A DNA stretch of 64,000 nt from Streptomyces alanosinicus (lineage in GTDB: Bacteria; Actinomycetota; Actinomycetes; Streptomycetales; Streptomycetaceae). The notes under the pieces are model-generated. The model saw nothing but the letters and a program-made list of their open reading frames with translations. It had not been told where the DNA came from and did no database searches. The stretch's first letter is position 1, and each line of letters opens with the position of its first letter. The stretch covers positions 84,419-148,418 of the forward strand of contig NZ_BMVG01000019.1 in assembly GCF_014650595.1 (NCBI RefSeq). The letters run 5' to 3'. A program made the translations under genes and the position numbers. Below, one piece after another: positions 31,504-40,256 of this stretch.

Positions 31504-32316
31504 ATGCGCATTCGAATCGTGGACGCCTTCACCGACCGCCCCTTCGCCGGCAACCCGGCCGGAGTCCTGCTCCTCGACGACGCCTTCCCGGACGACGACC
31601 GGCTGCAGAACGTCGCCATGGAGGTCAACCACGCCGAGACGGCGTTCGCGCACCGGCTGCCCGAGGGCGGCGCGGCGGACTGGGCGCTGCGCTGGTTCAC
31701 ACCGGTCGCCGAGGTGGCGATGTGCGGGCACGCCACCCTCGCCACGGCTCACGTCCTGCACACCACCGGCGCCCACCCGGGACCGGTGCGGTTCGCCACC
31801 CGCAGTGGCGTGCTCATCGCCACGCCCACGGCGGACGGCTCGATCACCCTCGACTTCCCGACGGCCCCGCTCACCGCGGTGGAGCTCCCGGCAGGGGTCG
31901 CCGAGGCGCTCGGCGCGCAGCCGGCCGCCGTCTTCGACACCAGCCCGGACGTCGGTGACCTGCTGGTGGAGCTGGCCGACGAGAAGACGGTCCGCGGCCT
32001 CGCCCCGAACCTGAAGTCCCTGGGCGCCTACTCGGCACGCGGCATCATCGCCACCGCCCGCGCCGACGACGCCTCCCGCGGCTACGACTTCGTCTCCCGC
32101 TGCTTCTTCCCGAACGTCGGCATCGACGAGGACCCGGTCACCGGCAGCGCCCACACCGCCCTCGCCCCGCACTGGTCGGCGCGCCTCGGCCGCACCGACC
32201 TCACCGGACTGCAGGCCTCCCGCCGCACCGGCCTGGTCCGCACCGGTCTGCGCGGCGCACGCACCCTGCTCACCGGCCGCGCGGTCACGGTCATCGAGGG
32301 CGAACTGCACGCCTGA
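31504..32316 (+). CDS. PhzF family isomerase-like protein
   Basis: A 270-residue protein of the PhzF/diaminopimelate-epimerase fold. It begins MRIRIVDAFTDRPFAGNPAG, has the acid/base Glu in NHAETAFAHR, the CGHATLATAHVL block, and the second-domain signature VGIDEDPVTGSAHTALAPHW. PhzF itself makes phenazines, but most homologues such as this one have unknown substrates and no phenazine genes are nearby. TAGCGT at 31491-31496 plus seven bases to the ATG indicates a leaderless start. It is convergent with the CPBP protease gene. Confidence 0.9.
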   Translation: MRIRIVDAFTDRPFAGNPAGVLLLDDAFPDDDRLQNVAMEVNHAETAFAHRLPEGGAADWALRWFTPVAEVAMCGHATLATAHVLHTTGAHPGPVRFATRSGVLIATPTADGSITLDFPTAPLTAVELPAGVAEALGAQPAAVFDTSPDVGDLLVELADEKTVRGLAPNLKSLGAYSARGIIATARADDASRGYDFVSRCFFPNVGIDEDPVTGSAHTALAPHWSARLGRTDLTGLQASRRTGLVRTGLRGARTLLTGRAVTVIEGELHA

Positions 32317-32335
32317 AACGGCGCGGCCGCCGGCC

Positions 32336-33166
32336 TCAGGCCGTGGGCAGCCAGCCGACCTTCCCCGCGAGCAGGGCGTAACCGACGAACGCGCCGATGT
32401 CGAGCAGGGAGTGCGCGACGACCAGCGGACCGACCCGCCCCCAGCGGCGGTACAGGTACACGAACACCACGCCCATGACGAGGTTGCCGAGGAATCCGCC
32501 GATGCCCTGGTAGAGGTGGTACGAACCGCGCAGGACCGCGCTGGCCACCAGCGCGGTCCCCGGGGTCCAGCCCAACTGGCCCAGCCTGCGCAGCAGATAC
32601 CCGACGACGATGACCTCTTCGAGGACCGCGTTCTGCAGGGCGGAAAGGATCAGCACCGGGTACTTCCACCACACGTCCGGCAGGGCCTCGGGGACGACCG
32701 TGAGGTTGAAGCCGAGACCCCGGGCGGCCAGGTAGAAGGCGATCCCGGTGCTGCCGATCACCGCCGCGACCCCGGCGCCCCGGGCCAGGTCGGGCCGGGG
32801 GCGGCTGCGGTCGAAGCCGAGGGTGCGCAGGCCGGCGCCCTCGCGCAGCAGGAAGTGGGCAACCAGGGCGACGGGGATCAGCGCGGTGGCGATGCCGAAC
32901 AGCTGCCAGGCGAGGTCGAGCCAGGGGCGGCCGGGCGCGGCCGAGGCGTTGAGGGTGGCCGCCTGGTCCTTCAGGCCGCCCGGCTTGGTGACCGAGCCGA
33001 TGAAGCTGATCAGCGCGGAGACCCCGCTCGCCCCCAGCGAGAGCCCGAGGACGAGCAGCGTCTCGTCCCGCAGGATCCGCCGCGGGTCGCCCCCGCGCAC
33101 CCCGGGCTCGGCCACCGAGTCAGCCTCCACCTGCACCCCTGCCTCCCTGCGGCTCACGGGCCCCAT
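32336..33166 (-). CDS. CPBP family intramembrane metalloprotease
   Basis: A 276-residue membrane protein of the CAAX-protease/bacteriocin-processing (Abi) family. After a cytoplasmic N-terminus come about seven helices. The conserved motifs are EEVIVVGYLLRRL (Glu-Glu-xxx-Arg type), the RGSYHLYQG segment with His, and the C-terminal VAHSLLD with His. Members cleave prenylated or signal-like peptides in the membrane; the bacterial target here is unknown. The ATG at 33166 is the preferred start; the frame upstream is shadow sequence. Confidence 0.88.
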   Translation of the reverse strand: MGPVSRREAGVQVEADSVAEPGVRGGDPRRILRDETLLVLGLSLGASGVSALISFIGSVTKPGGLKDQAATLNASAAPGRPWLDLAWQLFGIATALIPVALVAHFLLREGAGLRTLGFDRSRPRPDLARGAGVAAVIGSTGIAFYLAARGLGFNLTVVPEALPDVWWKYPVLILSALQNAVLEEVIVVGYLLRRLGQLGWTPGTALVASAVLRGSYHLYQGIGGFLGNLVMGVVFVYLYRRWGRVGPLVVAHSLLDIGAFVGYALLAGKVGWLPTA

Positions 33167-33252
33167 GGCCCACCCTCGCCCCGCAAGGATCGCAGAAGCA
33201 GTGGTGAGAGCAGAAGTTCTCTCCGCCGCGGGACCCAAGGCCCGTACGACGC

Positions 33253-34788
33253 TCACCCCAGGTCGGCGAAACCCAGCGGAGCGACCCGCTCGGGCAACCC
33301 CACCGGCCACGTGTGCACCGGCTCGCCCCCGTGCATCAGCTCGGCATACCTCCGTGTCGTGGCGGCGAGCGCGGCCTCACGGGTCAGCCCCTGCTCCAGT
33401 GCCCGATGGAACGTGGCCGCCTGCCAGGACGCCCCGTTCACCCGGCGCCGGCAGCGTTCCTCGATGACGCCCAGGTACAGATCGCGGTCGGCGGCCTCCA
33501 CCCCCCACGCGTCCAGCCCGGCCGCGGCCAGCGGCAGCAGCTCGTCGCGGATCAGCGTGACCGCGTCGACCACGCCGGTGCCGCCGTAGCGCCCCCGCCG
33601 GGGCCACACGAACCGCGCGTCGATGCCGTACCGGCACGCCGCGTCGAAGTTGGCCTCGGCCACGGCGAAGGGCAGCCGGGTCCACACCGGTCTGGACTCC
33701 TCGGCGAGGGCGCGGACGAGGCCGTAGTAGAAGGCCGCGTTGGCGATCACATCGGTGATGGTCGGCCCGGCGGGCAGCACCCGGTTCTCCACCCTGAGAT
33801 GCGGGACGCCGTCCGCGATGCCGTACACGGGCCGGTTCCAGCGGTAGATCGTGCCGTTGTGCAGCACCAGTTCGGCGAGACTGGGCGTGCCGCCCGCCGC
33901 AATGACGTCCAGCGGCTCCTCTTCGTCGCAGATCGGCAGCAGCGCCGGGAAGTAACGCAGATTCTCCTCGAACAGCTCGTACGCGGAGGTGATCCACCGC
34001 TCGCCGAACCAGGTCCGCGGCCGTACGCCCTGTGCCTGGAGTTCGGGCGGGCGAGTGTCGGTGGACTGCAGGAACAGCGGGGGCCGGGACTCGCGCCACA
34101 GCTCGCGGCCGAACAGGAACGGCGAGTTGGCGCCGACGGCGATCTGCGCGGCGGTGGCCACCTGCGCCGCGTTCCACACATCCGCGAACCGGGCCGGGGT
34201 GACTTGAAGATGCAGCTGCACGGAGGTGCACGCGGCCTCGGGGACGATCGACTCGGTGGTGCAGAGGAGGTGTTCCACGCCCTCGATGTCCAGCCGGAAG
34301 TCCTCTCCTCGCGCGGCGACGATCTGGTCGTTGAGCAAGGTGTAGCGGTCGACCTCGGAGAGGTTGGCGGAGACCAGGTCGTCGCGGCCGAGCGTGGGCA
34401 GGATGCCGATCATGACGATGCCCGCGTCGACCTCGCCCGCCTTGCGGTGGGCGTAGGCGAACGAGGTGCGCAGTTCCTCGGCGAGCCGGTCGAATACCCG
34501 GCCGCCCAATCTGTGTGGGGCGATGTTGACTTCCAGATTGAACATGGCGAGTTCTGTTTGGAAATCACGGCTCGCGATGCGCTCCAGTACCTGCCCGTTC
34601 AACATTTTCGGCATACCGTCGGGCCCGGCGAGATTCAATTCGATCTCGACTCCCATGAGGTTCTTAGGACGGTCGAATCGCTTCTCGCGCAACAGCCGCT
34701 CCAGTCCCGTGAGGCACTTCTGGAGCTTTTCGCGGTAGCGCTGGCGATCGGACAGGTCGAAGTGCCCTGCCACGACCTTCTCCCCCAT
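33253..34788 (-). CDS. Glutamate-cysteine ligase family protein
   Basis: A 511-residue member of the GCS2-type carboxylate-amine ligase family. Conserved parts are the N-terminal NLMGVEIELNLAGPDGMPKM (substrate/metal Glu residues), TELAMFNLEVNIAPHRLGG, the ATP-grasp-like VPEAACTSVQLHLQVTPARF and FGANSPFLFGRELWRESRPP-type core (reading VGANSPFLF here). Homologues form gamma-glutamyl amides; actinobacteria lack glutathione, so the amine substrate is probably something else (an ergothioneine- or secondary-metabolite-like pathway is only a guess). It is alone on its strand. Confidence 0.87.
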   Translation of the reverse strand: MGEKVVAGHFDLSDRQRYREKLQKCLTGLERLLREKRFDRPKNLMGVEIELNLAGPDGMPKMLNGQVLERIASRDFQTELAMFNLEVNIAPHRLGGRVFDRLAEELRTSFAYAHRKAGEVDAGIVMIGILPTLGRDDLVSANLSEVDRYTLLNDQIVAARGEDFRLDIEGVEHLLCTTESIVPEAACTSVQLHLQVTPARFADVWNAAQVATAAQIAVGANSPFLFGRELWRESRPPLFLQSTDTRPPELQAQGVRPRTWFGERWITSAYELFEENLRYFPALLPICDEEEPLDVIAAGGTPSLAELVLHNGTIYRWNRPVYGIADGVPHLRVENRVLPAGPTITDVIANAAFYYGLVRALAEESRPVWTRLPFAVAEANFDAACRYGIDARFVWPRRGRYGGTGVVDAVTLIRDELLPLAAAGLDAWGVEAADRDLYLGVIEERCRRRVNGASWQAATFHRALEQGLTREAALAATTRRYAELMHGGEPVHTWPVGLPERVAPLGFADLG

Positions 34789-35359
34789 CGAAGTGTCCCT
34801 CCTCGGATGGGCGGACCGGCGATCCGGCCGCCGGGCTGCCGGTCAGTGGGAGGATGATGCCCAGCGGAAGCGATCGATAACGTCCCCCGCGAGCCAGGCG
34901 CCCGCTACCCTGTCGGAATGTTCCCCGCGGCACATTCACGGGGCATGCAACAGTCCGGAACTCCGGGTTCCCTGAACGACTCGTGAAAAACGCCGACGAC
35001 ATCCAGCCGACCGCTACCGACGCGTATGGCGAGGTCAGCACCGGAGGACCGGCCCGGGAACCGGGAGAAGCCCCGCAAATCGTTGGCGCATTACCGCCTT
35101 GCACGGCCCCCGGAAATGGCATAGACGAAACAACGGCCGAACAGACGTCGTATAAACTTCGCCCACAAGGCAGAAGGCTGACGCCCTCGGTCCTGGTTCC
35201 TGCCGTGTTCAGGCCGTCCTGGTGACGGGCGGCAGGCCGAGCCGCAGCCATGTTCACCGACCCGGGCCCTCACCCTTCCGGCCTTGCGTGAGCAGACAGC
35301 GCCGTCCGCCCCACCCCTCCTCGCGCCGCCGCGCCTGTCGAATGAGAGAGGCGACCCAC
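34789..35359. other. Gene-poor region with a leaderless mini-ORF and coupled frame
   Basis: No convincing large gene. TACCCT (34906-34911) followed by six bases and ATG (34918) looks like a leaderless promoter for a 22-codon frame (MFPAAHSRGMQQSGTPGSLN, then DS) ending at 34986. Its TGA overlaps a GTG at 34983 that opens an 80-codon frame to 35225, but that frame has low G/C in third positions and may not be real. TATAAA at 35151-35156 is a likely -10 box, probably for the gene at 35360. Confidence 0.3.
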
Positions 35360-35959
35360 ATGCCGCTCCACGTGCCCCCTGCCCCCGCGCCCGCCCTGCG
35401 CTCCGTCCTCGCCGCCCTCGGTTCGCCCACCGCGGTCCGTGAGGCACGCACTCCCTCCCTGCGCGCCGCGCAGGGCCCGACGACCCCCGAACTCCCGCTG
35501 CCCGTGCATGTGCTGGACCGCATCACCGCGCAGGGCCTGTCCGCGACGCGGCTGGCGGGCTGGCGCTTTCTGATACGGTCCGGCGGCCGGGCGGTGGCCG
35601 CGGCCGAGACCATGCTCACGCCCGACGGCTGGGCCTTCTCGCACTTCTTCGAAGGCCCGTACGTCACCTCCACCGAGCGCGCCCTGCTCCAGGCCGAGGT
35701 GCTGCAACAGCCCTACCAGGCACGTCTGCTGTCGGTGCCGGGTCTGTACATGCTGACCCTGTGGCTGCACGGCGACACCACCGCCGACGGAGCCGAGGGG
35801 CATCCGGCCGGCACCGATCTGCTCGTCCCGCTGGCGCCGGCCCCGCCCGGCATCCCGACGCACCATCCGTTCCCGGTCACGGAGTTGCTGCCGGTGCTGA
35901 CCCAGCGCGCGACACCCGTGCCGCTGCTCGGCCCGCCCGTGCTGGGCTCGCCCGCCTGA
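35360..35959 (+). CDS. Conserved hypothetical Streptomyces protein (199 aa)
   Basis: A 199-residue soluble protein. An Ala/Pro-rich N-terminus precedes an alpha/beta region: VLDRITAQGLSATRLAGWRF, LIRSGGRAVAAAETMLTPDG, then FFEGPYVTSTERALLQAEVL and SVPGLYMLTLWLHGD. The end is Pro-rich. No known domain is recognised and there is no signal peptide. ATG 35360 is chosen because GAGAGAGGCG lies in front at suitable distance; an in-frame ATG at 35342 is less likely. A hairpin terminator follows. Confidence 0.65.
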   Translation: MPLHVPPAPAPALRSVLAALGSPTAVREARTPSLRAAQGPTTPELPLPVHVLDRITAQGLSATRLAGWRFLIRSGGRAVAAAETMLTPDGWAFSHFFEGPYVTSTERALLQAEVLQQPYQARLLSVPGLYMLTLWLHGDTTADGAEGHPAGTDLLVPLAPAPPGIPTHHPFPVTELLPVLTQRATPVPLLGPPVLGSPA

Positions 35960-35989
35960 CCCGCCGCCGGCGCACCCCGCCGGCCCCGC

Positions 35990-36021
35990 GTACCCCGCCG
36001 CCCGCCGGGCGAGCGGGGTAC
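35990..36021 (+). terminator. Hairpin after the 199-aa hypothetical gene
   Basis: GTACCCCGC (35990-35998) pairs perfectly with GCGGGGTAC (36013-36021), 30 bases beyond the stop codon. Confidence 0.6.
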
Positions 36022-36087
36022 GTCCATGTCGGCGGTCTGGCCTGCTTGGACTAGCCCCATCCGGCCACTGCGAACCACCCAAAGGGA

Positions 36088-36128
36088 CAGTCCACTTGGA
36101 CTGAACCGTCCGCGCGGGTGACGCGTCA
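36088..36128. promoter_or_regulatory. Two palindromes upstream of the DUF5999 gene
   Basis: CAGTCCA-CT-TGGACTG (36088-36103) has perfect 7-bp arms, and TGACGCGTCA (36119-36128) is a perfect 10-bp palindrome. They lie about 100-130 bases before the DUF5999 start, in a promoter-sized gap; both could be operator sites. Confidence 0.4.
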
Positions 36129-36223
36129 TCAACCTGTGAGAAGCGGTGCTGCGAAATCCCTGCAGAATGACGCCCAGCGGGCAACACTGGGTTCCGACCG
36201 ACTTATCACCACGGGGGACGGAC

Positions 36224-36460
36224 ATGACCACGACAGAGCGAAAGATCCCGCCCATGTGCCAGCACCAGCCGCCGTGTCCGCCAGCCGAATCCGCCGACCG
36301 GGAGTCCGCCCGTCTCGTGGCGCACCACCCGGAGCAGGGCTGGAGTCTGCTGTGCAACGGCGTCCTGATCTTCGAGGACACCGGTGAGCTGCTGCCTGAC
36401 GGCCGGATCATCGATCCGCACCGCCCGCTCGGTGCGGACCAGGTGATGACCGCGGCCTGA
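36224..36460 (+). CDS. DUF5999 family small protein
   Basis: A 78-residue protein matching DUF5999, a family found in Streptomyces and relatives. The N-terminal MCQHQPPCPPAES has a Cys-His-Cys cluster that might bind a metal, and the core reads ARLVAHHPEQGWSLLCNGVL then FEDTGELLPDG. Function is unknown; small size and the Cys cluster suggest a regulatory or metal-linked role. The ATG at 36224 follows a GGGGGACGGAC ribosome site; longer frames are not conserved-looking. A terminator follows. Confidence 0.85.
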   Translation: MTTTERKIPPMCQHQPPCPPAESADRESARLVAHHPEQGWSLLCNGVLIFEDTGELLPDGRIIDPHRPLGADQVMTAA

Positions 36461-36480
36461 GCGGAGCACGAACGACCCGA

Positions 36481-36516
36481 GGGGCCGGCCGCACACCTCC
36501 TGTGCGCACCGGCCCC
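36481..36516 (+). terminator. Hairpin after the DUF5999 gene
   Basis: GGGGCCGG (36481-36488) with CCGGCCCC (36509-36516), plus an inner CGCACA/TGTGCG pair, makes a stable two-part stem 20 bases after the stop codon. Confidence 0.65.
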
Positions 36517-36716
36517 GACGCATGTCCGGGGACGGTCACGGTCGGCGGCCGAGCGCGGGGGCGTAGGCCGGGATGGAGAAGGAAGTCCGCCCGGCTGGTC
36601 GAATCGCCGGTACGGGAGTGGGATGGAAGGAAGCAGGAGAAGGAAGCAAGGGCCTTGCAGGGCGGGCACGTGCGCGCGCGAGACACCCGGCGTCGCCCGC
36701 GAGGAACGGTGGAGTG

Positions 36717-37247
36717 ATGTCCGGTTACGACGCCTCGGCCGCCGCTCGGGTGGTGGTCGGCGTGAGCGGTTCCCTGGGCAGCGTCACGGCACTGCGGCGG
36801 GCCACCACGCTGGCCCGCCGGCTGGGCGCGGAACTGTGGCCGGTGCTGGCCTGGGAGCCGCCGGGCGGTGACCCCGCCGCACGCCGCTCCCCCGCCGCCG
36901 GTCTGCTCATCGAGGACTGGCAGCGGCTCGCCGGTCAGCGGCTGGCCTCGGTGCTCGACGAGATCTTCGGCGGGGACGCCCCCGGTGTGCGGATGCGTCC
37001 GGTCGTCGTCCGGGGAGCCCCGGGCCCGGCGCTGGTGGCGACCGCCGACCGGGAGGACGACGTCCTGGTGGTGGGCGCGGGCCGGCGCGGCCTGCACCGC
37101 GCCTTCTCCGGCCGGGTCTCCCGGCACTGCCTGGCACACGCGGTCTGCCCGGTCCTCGCGGTGCCCCCGTCACCGCTGGAGTCGGAACTGCTGTCCGTAC
37201 ACCGGCGCTGCACCTGGCATCTGCGGATGGACATACGGGGCTTGTGA
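36717..37247 (+). CDS. Universal stress protein family
   Basis: A 176-residue single UspA domain. It begins VVVGVSGSLGSVTALRRATT (strand-loop-helix), and has the C-terminal nucleotide/phosphate loop VVGAGRRGLHRAFSGRVSRH, then CPVLAV. Such proteins bind ATP and help survival under stress. The tail (SELLSVHRRCTWHLRMDIRG) is an extension beyond the domain. The start at 36717 follows GGTGGAG, and a GTG one codon earlier is possible. The stop codon lies within a 19-bp tandem duplication. Confidence 0.85.
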   Translation: MSGYDASAAARVVVGVSGSLGSVTALRRATTLARRLGAELWPVLAWEPPGGDPAARRSPAAGLLIEDWQRLAGQRLASVLDEIFGGDAPGVRMRPVVVRGAPGPALVATADREDDVLVVGAGRRGLHRAFSGRVSRHCLAHAVCPVLAVPPSPLESELLSVHRRCTWHLRMDIRGL

Positions 37248-37297
37248 CGGCATCCGGGGCTTGTGACGGCCTTGCCGGATGCACGGCCGGATGCACG
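37236..37297. repeat. Two short tandem duplications at the UspA gene end
   Basis: CGGGGCTTGTGACGGC occurs at 37236-37251 and again at 37255-37270 (period 19), the first copy containing the UspA stop codon. GCCGGATGCACG is repeated directly at 37274-37285 and 37286-37297. This looks like replication slippage. The rest of the 37248-37448 gap shows nothing but the next promoter. Confidence 0.6.
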
Positions 37298-37448
37298 GGG
37301 CTGGAGGAGGTGGCGCGGTGTCGCGGTGGGGCGCTGCGGCCGTACGGCGCTGGGGGCGCGTCAAGAACCGGCCGTCGGCCGTCAGAAGGCCGTCAAGGAA
37401 CGCTTCGGCCGCGCTGCGGCGGGGCCGGGCCTGCCTAACGTCTGCGCC

Positions 37449-38006
37449 ATGAAGCGCCGCGACGACACCCACGCCCGGCCCGCGGGCGCGTCCCCGGCCG
37501 GCACCGCCGGCGTGGTGCACGACCGCGGCTGGGCGGCGGAGGTGCGCGCGGCGGCCGGCTGTGCCGGTGTGCTGCTCGGACTGCTGCTGTGTGTCGACCG
37601 GGCGGCCGGCTCCCTCACCTGGTGGCGCGGCGCCCTGTGGGCGGCTCTCGCGCTGCTGTTGCTGTGTGTCCTGTTCCCGGTGCGCGTGTCGGCCGGCGTG
37701 GGCTGGCTGGCCGTGCGGCGCCTGCTGGTCACCCGCCGGGTGCGCACCGATCTGCTGATCACGGTGCGCCCCCTGGACGGTGTCGCGCAGCGGCTGATCC
37801 TGCGCGACTCCCTCGGCAACCGGGTCGAGATCGATCCGGAGATCCTGGTCCGCAATCCGAACCTGTGGTATCTGCTCGACCAGGGCGCCCGGGTCTCCGA
37901 GGCGGCCGGCACCCTGCTGTGCGGCACGACCGCCCTGCACCGCCTCGCCCGGCGTCTCGACCAGGAGACGGCCCAGGCGGTCTTCCGGGTGTCCGGAATG
38001 GAATGA
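37449..38006 (+). CDS. Conserved membrane protein, two helices (185 aa)
   Basis: A 185-residue protein with two close transmembrane segments (AAGCAGVLLGLLLCVDRAAG and LWAALALLLLCVLFPVRVSA) and a soluble C-terminal domain of about 100 residues. The domain reads VRTDLLITVRPLDGVAQRLI, LRDSLGNRVEIDPEILVRNP, then LDQGARVSEAAGTLL and resembles a small beta-rich cytoplasmic domain. No family name is recognised. TAACGT at 37436-37441 and seven bases to the ATG support a leaderless start. Confidence 0.7.
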   Translation: MKRRDDTHARPAGASPAGTAGVVHDRGWAAEVRAAAGCAGVLLGLLLCVDRAAGSLTWWRGALWAALALLLLCVLFPVRVSAGVGWLAVRRLLVTRRVRTDLLITVRPLDGVAQRLILRDSLGNRVEIDPEILVRNPNLWYLLDQGARVSEAAGTLLCGTTALHRLARRLDQETAQAVFRVSGME

Positions 38007-38026
38007 CGTGGTGCGTTCGACGCGCT

Positions 38027-38095
38027 GAAAACATGACACTCGGTGGCCGTGCACGGGTCCACGGCGTGAACACTGACCCGAACGGCCGTGTTTTC
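38027..38095. other. Long-range inverted repeat between membrane protein and APC permease genes
   Basis: GAAAACA (38027-38033) with GGCCGT (38045-38050) pairs with ACGGCC (38082-38087) and TGTTTTC (38089-38095). It may be the terminator of the upstream gene. A search by eye of 38007-38274 for a c-di-AMP (ydaO) riboswitch gave nothing convincing. Confidence 0.35.
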
Positions 38096-38274
38096 GGCAA
38101 GCCTCTCCGGCCTCCCGTTCTTGATGCGCGCCTGTCGTGTCCGGGCCATTCTTAACGCAAGTTTGACGCCTCCCGAGCCCGGATGCGTGGGCCCCGGCGT
38201 CACTCTCTGCATACGCTGTTGCCGCCGTCCGCGTGATGGCCGGAAAGAGCTGAGCCGCACACAGGAGCACGCCG

Positions 38275-40233
38275 ATGGCCACGACCGAGCAGCCTCCCAG
38301 TACCAACCGCCTACGCGCCTGGATGCTGGAAGGGCTGTCCGACATGGGCAAGGCCGGTGGCCACACGGGCCCGCACGCCGAGCCGGAACCCCCGCACAAG
38401 GGCCAGCGCTGGTACCGCGTCATGTGCCTGACGGGTGTCGACTACTTTTCGACCCTCGGCTACCAGCCGGGCATCGCGGCCTTGGCGGCCGGTCTGCTCT
38501 CCCCTGTCGCCACCCTCGTTCTCGTCGTGGTCACCTTGGCGGGCGCTCTCCCGGTGTACCGCCGCGTGGCGGAGGAGAGCCCCCACGGCGAGGGCTCCAT
38601 CGCGATGCTGGAGCGGCTGCTGTCCTTCTGGAAGGGCAAGCTGTTCGTCCTGACGTTGCTGGGCTTCGCCGCCACGGACTTCCTGATCACCATCACCCTG
38701 TCGGCCGCCGACGCCTCCACCCACCTGATCGAGAACCCGCACCTGCAGAGCACACTGCACGGTCGGCAGATGCTGATCACGCTGCTGCTGGTCGCCCTGC
38801 TCGGCGCGGTGTTCCTCAAGGGCTTCCTGGAGGCGATCGGCGTCGCGGTCGCCTTGGTGGTGGCCTATCTCGGCCTGAACGCCGTGGTCGTGGTCGTCGG
38901 CATGTGGCACGTTCTCACCGCCGGACACGTCGTCACCGACTGGACCAGCGCCCTGACCACCGAGCACGGCAACGTCTTCGCCATGATCGGCGTCTCCCTG
39001 CTGGTCTTCCCCAAGCTCGCCCTGGGTCTGTCCGGCTTCGAGACGGGTGTCGCCGTGATGCCGCATGTCCAGGGCGACCCCGACGACACCGAGGAGAACC
39101 CCAAGGGCCGGATCCGCGACACCAAGAAGCTGCTCACGGCCGCCGCGCTCATCATGAGCGTCTTCCTGATCGCCACCAGCTTCATCACCACGGTGCTGAT
39201 CCCGGCGAACGAGTTCAAGTCGGGCGGCCAGGCCAACGGACGCGCGCTCGCCTTCCTCGCCCACGAGTACCTGGGCAACGCCTTCGGCACGGTCTACGAC
39301 CTCTCGACCATCGCCATCCTGTGGTTCGCCGGTGCCTCGGCCATGGCCGGTCTGCTGAACCTGATGCCCCGCTACCTGCCCCGCTACGGCATGGCCCCGC
39401 ACTGGGCCCGCGCCGTGCGCCCGATGGTGATCGTCTTCACGCTGGTCGCGTTCCTGGTCACCTGGCTCTTCGACGCCAACGTCGACGCGCAGAGCGGTGC
39501 CTACGCCACCGGCGTGCTGGTCCTCATGACCTCCGCCGCGATCGCGGTGACCATCGTCGCCCGCAGGGCGGGCCAGCGCGGCTGGACCATCGGCTTCGCG
39601 ACCGTGTCGGCGGTCCTGATCTACGTGACCGTCGCCAACGTCATCGAGCGCCCGGACGGCGTGAAGATCGGTGCCTGCTTCATCGTCGGCATCATGCTGG
39701 TCTCGCTGCTGTCCCGGCTGGCCCGCGCCTTCGAACTGCGCGTGACCAGCGTGACGCTCGACCCGCTGGCGGAACGATTCGTCCGGGACATGGCCAGCCG
39801 CAAGATGCGGTTCATCGCCAATGAGCCCGGGCACCGCGACAAGGCCGAGTACCGCGACAAGATCGAGCAGATCCGCGCCGACAACGACATGCCGGAGCAG
39901 GAGGACTTCGTCTTCGTCGAGGTCACGGTCACCGACCCCTCCGAGTTCGAGGCGGGCCTGACGGTGCGCGGCGAGGTGCTGCACGACCGCTACCGGGTGC
40001 TGACCCTGGAGTCCGCGTCCATCCCGAACGCCCTGGCCGCGCTCCTGCTGCACGCCCGCGACATGACGGGCTGCACCCCGCACATCTACTTCGAGTGGAC
40101 CGAGGGCAATCCGTTCGCCAACTTCCTGCGCTTCTTCCTCTTCGGCCAGGGCGAGGTCGCCCCGGTCACCCGTGAGGTGCTGCGCGAGGCCGAAGCGGAC
40201 CGCGTCCGGCGCCCGCGCGTCCACACCGGCTGA
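38275..40233 (+). CDS. Large APC superfamily permease with C-terminal soluble domain
   Basis: A 652-residue transporter. About twelve helices (residues 55-490) follow the APC/LeuT pattern, opening with a long helix-breaking motif GVDYFSTLGYQPGIAALAAG; it also has GLSGFETGVAVMPHVQGDPD and FAGASAMAGLLNLMPRYLPR. A C-terminal cytoplasmic domain of about 150 residues (FVRDMASRKMRFIANEPGHR onwards) is present. Size and layout recall KimA/YdaO-type potassium importers and uncharacterised actinobacterial amino acid permeases; the ion or substrate cannot be fixed here. The ATG follows an ACAGGAG site. Confidence 0.82.
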   Translation: MATTEQPPSTNRLRAWMLEGLSDMGKAGGHTGPHAEPEPPHKGQRWYRVMCLTGVDYFSTLGYQPGIAALAAGLLSPVATLVLVVVTLAGALPVYRRVAEESPHGEGSIAMLERLLSFWKGKLFVLTLLGFAATDFLITITLSAADASTHLIENPHLQSTLHGRQMLITLLLVALLGAVFLKGFLEAIGVAVALVVAYLGLNAVVVVVGMWHVLTAGHVVTDWTSALTTEHGNVFAMIGVSLLVFPKLALGLSGFETGVAVMPHVQGDPDDTEENPKGRIRDTKKLLTAAALIMSVFLIATSFITTVLIPANEFKSGGQANGRALAFLAHEYLGNAFGTVYDLSTIAILWFAGASAMAGLLNLMPRYLPRYGMAPHWARAVRPMVIVFTLVAFLVTWLFDANVDAQSGAYATGVLVLMTSAAIAVTIVARRAGQRGWTIGFATVSAVLIYVTVANVIERPDGVKIGACFIVGIMLVSLLSRLARAFELRVTSVTLDPLAERFVRDMASRKMRFIANEPGHRDKAEYRDKIEQIRADNDMPEQEDFVFVEVTVTDPSEFEAGLTVRGEVLHDRYRVLTLESASIPNALAALLLHARDMTGCTPHIYFEWTEGNPFANFLRFFLFGQGEVAPVTREVLREAEADRVRRPRVHTG

Positions 40234-40256
40234 GCGCGGAAAGTATCGTGACCCGC

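Noticed and set aside
31504..32316. Phenazine biosynthesis locus
   Set aside because: PhzF-like proteins are widespread; no other phz genes are present.
38007..38274. c-di-AMP (ydaO) riboswitch ahead of the APC permease
   Set aside because: Expected because of KimA/YdaO similarity, but the conserved core could not be found by eye.
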